A stretch of 64,000 nt of DNA from RI-106 sp964496875 (lineage in GTDB: Bacteria; Cyanobacteriota; Vampirovibrionia; Obscuribacterales; Obscuribacteraceae): contig CAZCBH010000011.1 in NCBI GenBank assembly GCA_964496875.1, forward strand, positions 1 through 64,000. Direction: 5' to 3'. The position numbers and the translations under genes were made by a program. The notes under the pieces are model-generated. The model saw only the letters and a list, made by a program, of their open reading frames with translations, was not told where the DNA came from and did not search any database. Each line of letters opens with the position of its first letter. The first letter of the stretch is position 1. This document shows positions 62,490-64,000 of this stretch, one piece after another.

Positions 62490-62599
62490 AAAAGATCCCG
62501 GGCTGCAATGTTGGTTTCTCGTAGAATGCGTGTAGGCAGCCTATAGTCGGCGGGCGGCTTCAATTAAAAGCGCAATTATTCTTAATAGTGATTCAATAT

Positions 62600-62619
62600 A
62601 AGTGCGAATATATGCACTT
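62600..62619. promoter_or_regulatory. Dyad AAGTGC-8 bp-GCACTT
   Basis: A perfect 6-bp inverted repeat with 8-bp spacer midway between the two promoters, with the looser flanks also nearly symmetric (ATAAGTGC and GCACTTTAT). It contains TGCGAAT, close to the TGCAAAT half-site of the boxes. Possibly a degenerate extra operator. Confidence 0.4.
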
Positions 62620-62697
62620 TATAGCCACCTTGCTTTGTTGTGTCTGAATCGAATGGTTCAGGTGGTAGCTCTGTTTCAAGCTTTCTTGTCAATAAAA

Positions 62698-62712
62698 TGC
62701 AAATAGTTCTCA
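62698..62712. promoter_or_regulatory. Fur-like operator, copy 2 (PepSY-TM promoter)
   Basis: Identical to copy 1 in sequence and orientation; the identity in fact extends over 17 bp (62698-62714 with 62475-62491). It overlaps the expected -35 of the promoter whose -10 is TATAAT at 62732-62737. Confidence 0.7.
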
Positions 62713-62731
62713 AAGAGAATAAGAAATGGAA

Positions 62732-62751
62732 TATAATCAATTGCGCAATTG
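62732..62751 (+). promoter_or_regulatory. -10 element and start-site palindrome for PepSY-TM gene
   Basis: A perfect TATAAT (62732-62737) is followed at once by the 14-bp palindrome CAATTGCGCAATTG (62738-62751), which should cover the transcription start. Leader length to ATG 62812 would be about 65 bases. Confidence 0.6.
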
Positions 62752-62777
62752 AAGAATAAGGATAAACTTGTCGTATA

Positions 62778-62792
62778 TGAGAACTATTTGCG
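62778..62792. promoter_or_regulatory. Fur-like operator, copy 3 (reverse orientation)
   Basis: TGAGAACTATTTGCG, the reverse complement of copies 1 and 2 with one change. It lies within the leader, 20 bp before ATG 62812. With copy 2 it brackets the promoter. Confidence 0.65.
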
Positions 62793-62811
62793 GCACAAGA
62801 AGGAACTTTCA

Positions 62812-63906
62812 ATGACGGGGTCCGGGATCAAACTGGGCAAAGGCGCGCGAGGGCTGGTGCTCGGTCTGCACAGCTTATTAGGATCCCTGGCTGCGATCTA
62901 TATATTATTGATGAGTCTCTCCGGGGCCGCTCTTGTATTCCATGAAGAGATCGAAGCGGCCTTCGCCGCTCCGAAAATCGATAACCCCAAAAAAGTAGCC
63001 GCGCCATTTTCGAAACTGATCTCCGCAGTGGAAGAACAGTTTCCGGGATACAGAGCTGCCTGGATTCATAACAAAAGAGACTCCCGGGATTACAAAGCGA
63101 TTTACGCCCAAAAGGGCGGGGAGCGCATAATTGTCCTGGTCGATGGCGGCAGCGCCAGGGTCCATGGTCGTTCGAATCCTGTATTAGAGACCCTGAAAAA
63201 CTTTCACTTCGACCTTCTAAATGCCGGTCCCGGCAGGCAATGGCAGGGAATGGGCGCCCTGGTTCTTTTCTGTATCGGGCTCTCCGGCTTTATTCTCGGG
63301 ATTCCATATGGCAAAATTCTACTGAGAGGCAATATTTTTGCGAACCAGATAAAGACCTGGCACGCTTTAGCCGGGTTGTTAATCGCCCCTTTTATCTTGA
63401 ACTGGTCTGTAAGTGCCATCTCTTTTGCGTTTCCAGATCAGTTCAAAGGGGCTCTGGCGAAAGCCACCGGCAGCTCAGTATCGCCGGTGGTTATGGCCAG
63501 GGTGCCCGCAGAGTCTCTTCGTCCCGATGATCTGGCTATTTACATTGGCGAGAATTTCCCCGGAGAGCATCTTCTGTGGATGAAGCTGCCTGCGTTTAAT
63601 AGTGGTAAATACAAACTGGTTTTAGAAAGAGAGGGCAATCTGCCCGTCAAGGTCAAGAGAACACTTGTCTTGGACGGGAGCAGTGGCATTCTCATGGAAG
63701 TTTCTTCCGATGATAGCGCCACAACTGCGGACTTTGTCCTCGGTTGGCTAAAGAAACTGCATTTCGGAAATTTTGCCGGGGTCTGGAGCAAATCGATATG
63801 GGCGCTTCTTGCTCTGATTCCTGGCTCGCTTGCCCTGAGTGGGCTCTATATGTGGTGGCTTACTAGAAAGAGGGGAGATGTATCCGGTCATGGACGCAGT
63901 AGTTAA
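62812..63906 (+). CDS. PepSY-associated transmembrane protein (PiuB/FoxB-like)
   Basis: 365 residues from ATG 62812, with AAGGA eight bases upstream; the longer frame from 62749 runs through the operator and was rejected. Four transmembrane helices in the PepSY-TM plan: about 12-40 (LVLGLHSLLGSLAAIYILLM), the helix about 138-160, the helix about 183-205 (TWHALAGLLIAPFILNW) and the last (ALLALIPGSLALSGLYMWWL). Conserved His residues lie in GLHSL, KTWHAL and KKLHFG. A periplasmic PepSY domain lies between helices 1 and 2. Family members help reduce and release iron from siderophores or haem, which agrees with the Fur-like boxes. Confidence 0.85.
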   Translation: MTGSGIKLGKGARGLVLGLHSLLGSLAAIYILLMSLSGAALVFHEEIEAAFAAPKIDNPKKVAAPFSKLISAVEEQFPGYRAAWIHNKRDSRDYKAIYAQKGGERIIVLVDGGSARVHGRSNPVLETLKNFHFDLLNAGPGRQWQGMGALVLFCIGLSGFILGIPYGKILLRGNIFANQIKTWHALAGLLIAPFILNWSVSAISFAFPDQFKGALAKATGSSVSPVVMARVPAESLRPDDLAIYIGENFPGEHLLWMKLPAFNSGKYKLVLEREGNLPVKVKRTLVLDGSSGILMEVSSDDSATTADFVLGWLKKLHFGNFAGVWSKSIWALLALIPGSLALSGLYMWWLTRKRGDVSGHGRSS

Positions 63907-64000
63907 AAACAGCTTTTACGCCTGGTTGGCAGGCTTTCCAGATCTAAGTCGGCAGCGTCTCAAGCGCATAAATCTTGCCGCCACCAGCTCCGCCCACATA
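63878..64000 (+). CDS. Start of a gene cut by the right edge
   Basis: An open frame runs from ATG 63878 or ATG 63890 to the end, overlapping the PepSY-TM stop; GGGGAG stands just upstream. From ATG 63890 it begins MDAVVKNSFYAWLAGFPDLS and continues RQRLKRINL, with no signal peptide. It is too short to identify; the overlap suggests it belongs to the same operon, probably with a linked iron-related role. Confidence 0.45.
   Translation, partial: MYPVMDAVVKNSFYAWLAGFPDLSRQRLKRINLAATSSAHI

Larger units (their letters stand above)
62417..62811. promoter_or_regulatory. Divergent iron-responsive intergenic region
   Basis: 395 bp without a credible gene, between the flavodoxin (minus) and PepSY-TM (plus) starts. 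It holds three Fur-like boxes, a TATAAT with a palindrome for the plus gene, a TACAAT for the minus gene, and a further dyad at 62600-62619. The short minus-strand frame spanning 62582-62812 covers all these sites and is not believed to be coding. Confidence 0.75.

Noticed and set aside
62582..62812. 76-residue minus-strand open frame between flavodoxin and PepSY-TM
   Set aside because: It spans two operators and the TATAAT promoter, lacks a ribosome-binding site and has no protein-like composition.
1..64000. tRNA, rRNA or CRISPR elements
   Set aside because: GTTCGAAT-like strings (for example near 4614) are not flanked by cloverleaf stems, no rRNA motif was recognised and no regularly spaced direct repeats occur.

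Overview
The window looks like chromosomal DNA from a non-photosynthetic relative of cyanobacteria, most plausibly an Obscuribacterales-type Vampirovibrionia (Melainabacteria). This is an inference from gene content: several Hanks-type Ser/Thr kinases, many HEAT and TPR proteins, very large coiled-coil membrane proteins, MlaE/MlaD-type envelope genes, and a sigma-like/DUF1822-like gene pair of a kind known from cyanobacteria. No rRNA, tRNA, CRISPR array, insertion sequence or phage module was seen. A 100-N assembly gap (11655-11754) interrupts one large gene.

Layout. 1-7.3 kb: a secreted or anchored protein cut by the left edge, an APC amino-acid permease fused to two universal-stress domains, a HEAT-like protein, an orphan opine-dehydrogenase-like enzyme, a membrane protein and a metallophosphoesterase. 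7.4-17.6 kb: three large minus-strand genes, namely a HEAT-repeat giant broken by the gap, a 1358-residue coiled-coil protein with a 660-bp internal tandem duplication, and a shorter paralogue sharing its two membrane-associated ends. 17.9-30 kb: a Ser/Thr kinase, a secreted NPPG-repeat protein, an AlkD-like DNA glycosylase, an MprF-C-like membrane acyltransferase, a TPR protein ending in a zinc-metalloprotease motif, and a degenerate DnaQ-like protein. 29-32 kb: a protein joining a sigma-factor-like N-terminus to three HhH repeats, with its co-oriented partner. 32-38 kb: a membrane serine protease and a secreted protein that share a DUF4384-like domain, an apparently Tat-exported Fe/Mn superoxide dismutase, and an ACT-domain malic enzyme.

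38-57.5 kb is the most striking part: one co-oriented minus-strand run of about 17 genes with mostly 0-60 bp spacing or ATGA overlaps. In transcription order it encodes two CheW proteins, a soluble MCP-like receptor with an N-terminal transposase-type HTH, CheR-TPR, CheW, CheA with a receiver, CheB, a stand-alone receiver, a PAS-receiver hybrid with a histidine-less HPt, a stand-alone intact HPt, a TPR membrane protein, two paralogous membrane Ser/Thr kinases, a GT-C-like membrane protein and an RmlD-like SDR. No flagellar or pilus genes accompany it. It reads as a chemosensory system routed to an output other than flagella and linked to Ser/Thr phosphorylation.

57.7-64 kb: MlaE and MlaD homologues, an LRR Ser/Thr kinase, then a probable iron-responsive locus. 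There a flavodoxin with a small downstream gene diverges from a PepSY-TM protein across a 395-bp region carrying three copies of a 15-bp Fur-like operator at the two promoters.
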